Shown here: piece by piece, positions 4,204-5,471 of the stretch | Layout: the number at the start of each line of letters is the position of its first letter | Position numbering within the stretch: the stretch's first letter is position 1 | Origin: Deltaproteobacteria bacterium | Lineage (GTDB): Bacteria > Desulfobacterota > Dissulfuribacteria > Dissulfuribacterales > S140-46 | DNA: 5,471 bases | Assembly (NCBI GenBank): GCA_015491585.1 | Contig: WFVQ01000034.1 | Span: 1-5,471, forward strand | Direction: 5' to 3' | Made by a program: the position numbers and the translations under genes | Notes under the pieces: model-generated | Told to the model about the DNA's origin: nothing | The model's database searches: none | The model's input: only the letters and a program-made list of their open reading frames with translations

Positions 4204-5190
4204 ATGAGAATAGACGCTCCGGCAGCTCGGCGGTTGGGCCGCATGCTCCTCCTGCCCCATCTCGTCCTGGCCGGTGTCCAGGTGGGCGGTCAGGCGGTGA
4301 TAGAGGGCGTGATGATGCGGAGCCCCAGAGCGATGGCCATAGCGGTTAGGCGTGGCGACGGCTCCATAGTCGTCGAGGAGCGTCCCTGGCGTTCGCTGTT
4401 CCAGAGGGTTCCGCTCCTCAAACGGCCGTTCCTCAGGGGGGCGGTGGTGATGATCGAAGCCATGGTGAACGGCATACAGGCGCTCAACTTCTCGGCTGCC
4501 CAGGCCCTGGACGAAGAGGAGGAGCCTGTCTCAGGGTGGGCCGTGGGGGCCACCCTGGCCGCGGCCTTTGCCTTCGCTGTCGCACTGTTCGTGGTTGTCC
4601 CCCATCTGGCCAGCGGCTTCTTGCTGGACCGTTTCGGCGGTGGCGGGGGGGTGAACTCCTTTTGGTTCCACGTGATCGACGCCGCCATCAAGGTGGCCCT
4701 GTTCCTCGCCTACATCCTCGCCATCGGCACCATGAATGAGATCAGGCGGCTGTTCCAGTATCACGGCGCCGAGCACAAGTCCATCCACGCCTATGAGCAG
4801 GGAGAGCCCTTGGAACCGGCCAAGGCGGCACGGTTCAGCCGTATCCATCCCAGATGCGGGACATCCTTCATCATGGCGGTCATATTGGTGAGCATAGCCC
4901 TTTTTGCCGTTGTCCTGCCCCTGCTTCCCCTCGACGGCCCCAAGTGGTTTTCGGTTCCGGCCGCTATCCTGGCCAAGATCGTCTTGATGTTCCCGATAGC
5001 AGGGATATCCTACGAATTCATCCGGTTCGCCGGCAGGAAGGGAGGTAAGCTCGCTTCTCTCATCGGGTTTCCGGGCATATTGATGCAGCGTCTCACCACC
5101 AAGGAGCCGGCGGAGGACCAGATAGAGGTCGCAATAGAGGCGTTGAAGAAGGCCCTGGAGGTGGAGAAGGCCCAGGAGGCGGCATGTTAG
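4204..5190 (+). CDS. DUF1385 (YqhQ-type) multi-pass membrane protein
   Basis: This 328-residue protein belongs to the DUF1385 family, named for B. subtilis YqhQ; its biochemical role is not established. The signature VGGQAVIEGVMMRSP (27-41) is clear. The family's second conserved block, YHGAEHKSIHAYE (186-198), and HPRCGTSF (215-222) follow, with clustered H187, H191, H195, H215 and C218 that could form a metal or active site (inference). Hydrophobic segments lie near 111-133, 158-177, 221-242 and 252-270, and a charged helix rich in E and K ends the protein. Family members usually begin only a few residues before the GGQAVIEG motif; here the first ATG adds about 26 residues and has no Shine-Dalgarno. 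ATG 4243 is another candidate, also without a good site. The gene lies 16 bases after rpmE, and its last seven bases overlap prfA, so it is probably translated as part of the same operon. Confidence 0.9.
   Translation: MRIDAPAARRLGRMLLLPHLVLAGVQVGGQAVIEGVMMRSPRAMAIAVRRGDGSIVVEERPWRSLFQRVPLLKRPFLRGAVVMIEAMVNGIQALNFSAAQALDEEEEPVSGWAVGATLAAAFAFAVALFVVVPHLASGFLLDRFGGGGGVNSFWFHVIDAAIKVALFLAYILAIGTMNEIRRLFQYHGAEHKSIHAYEQGEPLEPAKAARFSRIHPRCGTSFIMAVILVSIALFAVVLPLLPLDGPKWFSVPAAILAKIVLMFPIAGISYEFIRFAGRKGGKLASLIGFPGILMQRLTTKEPAEDQIEVAIEALKKALEVEKAQEAAC
5174..5190 (+). promoter_or_regulatory. prfA ribosome binding site and ATG-TAG overlap
   Basis: AGGAGG (5174-5179) lies four bases before the prfA ATG (5184-5186), inside the last codons of the DUF1385 gene. 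The upstream gene ends in GCA TGT TAG while prfA begins ATG TTA, giving a seven-base overlap in different frames. This arrangement suggests translational coupling between the two. Confidence 0.7.
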
Positions 5191-5471
5191 GGAAACTGGC
5201 CGAGTTGGAAAAGCGGTTTCACGAGCTCGAGGAGCAGCTCAGCGATCCCGCCCTGGTCAAGGACCAGAAGAGATATCAGCAGGTTGCCAAGGAGCATGCA
5301 GATCTCTCTCCTGTTATCGCCGCCTTCAACGAATACAGGAGGATCGAGAAGGAGCTGGGCGAGAACAGGGAGCTCATGAAGGACAGCGATCCAGAGATCG
5401 CGGCCTTGGCCAAGGCCGAGGTGGAGGAGCTCGCCGAACGGCTCGAGGAGACCGAGAAGAGGCTGAAGCTA
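5184..5471 (+). CDS. prfA: Peptide chain release factor 1, N-terminal part, cut by window edge
   Basis: The frame stays open for 96 codons to the right edge. RF1 reads UAA and UAG stop codons and releases the finished peptide from the ribosome; the GGQ catalytic loop and the anticodon-like motif would lie beyond the window. What is visible is the charged, helical N-terminal domain: MLGKLAELEKRFHELEEQLS, then RYQQVAKEHADLSPVIAAFNEYRRIEKEL and a long Glu-rich helix (DSDPEIAALAKAEVEELAERLEE). The pattern matches the RF1 N-terminus and its spacing, and the rho-rpmE-DUF1385-prfA order favours RF1 over RF2 (prfB), which usually needs a programmed frameshift near codon 25; none is seen here. prmC, which methylates the GGQ glutamine, would be the expected next gene, but it is outside the window. 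Confidence 0.92.
   Translation, partial: MLGKLAELEKRFHELEEQLSDPALVKDQKRYQQVAKEHADLSPVIAAFNEYRRIEKELGENRELMKDSDPEIAALAKAEVEELAERLEETEKRLKL

Noticed and set aside
3438..4244. 268-codon minus-strand frame
   Set aside because: It is antisense to rho, rpmE and the DUF1385 start; low-complexity S, R and L content with no recognisable domain.

Overview
The window is a GC-rich bacterial housekeeping segment. It holds six protein-coding genes, two of them cut by the window edges. Five read rightward: der (EngA GTPase), a fused thioredoxin-like protein, rho, rpmE (ribosomal protein bL31) and a DUF1385/YqhQ-type membrane protein that overlaps the start of prfA (release factor 1, cut at the right edge). 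One reads leftward: a small, cysteine-rich, signal-peptide-bearing protein at positions 279 to 1 that runs off the left edge. The order rho-rpmE-DUF1385-prfA is known from Desulfobacterota/Deltaproteobacteria and, in variants, from Firmicutes. The cysteine-rich exported protein, the thioredoxin_3-type domain of anaerobes and the GC-rich coding sequence that still uses many AGG and ATA codons make a strictly anaerobic Desulfobacterota-like organism the best guess. This is inference, and the phylum is not proven by the sequence.

Layout. Positions 1-279 (minus strand) carry the exported Cys-rich protein. Positions 280-403 are a divergent intergenic region with a candidate promoter for each direction. 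Positions 404-1750 are der, followed after one base by the thioredoxin-like gene (1752-2246), so these two form a probable operon. Positions 2247-2544 hold no convincing gene. This stretch looks like the promoter and long leader of rho, with a candidate TTGACA-N16-TATCTT promoter at its left end, a nested inverted repeat, and two adjacent hairpins just before the rho start. Then come rho (2545-3876), an 89-base gap with another candidate promoter, rpmE (3966-4187), the DUF1385 gene (4204-5190) and prfA (5184 to the edge).

Functionally, the window is about the translation and transcription machinery: ribosome assembly (Der), a ribosomal protein (bL31), translation termination (RF1) and transcription termination (Rho). 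A thiol-redox protein, an uncharacterised membrane protein and an uncharacterised exported protein accompany them. No mobile element, CRISPR array, tRNA or rRNA was seen.

The least expected observations are three. First, the exported Cys-rich gene has a promoter placed so that its mRNA could be leaderless. Second, the candidate rho and rpmE promoters share a TATCTTT -10 element followed by a CCAATCCAAT box. Third, the upstream regions of der and rho share a two-block sequence. None of these amounts to a proven new system.
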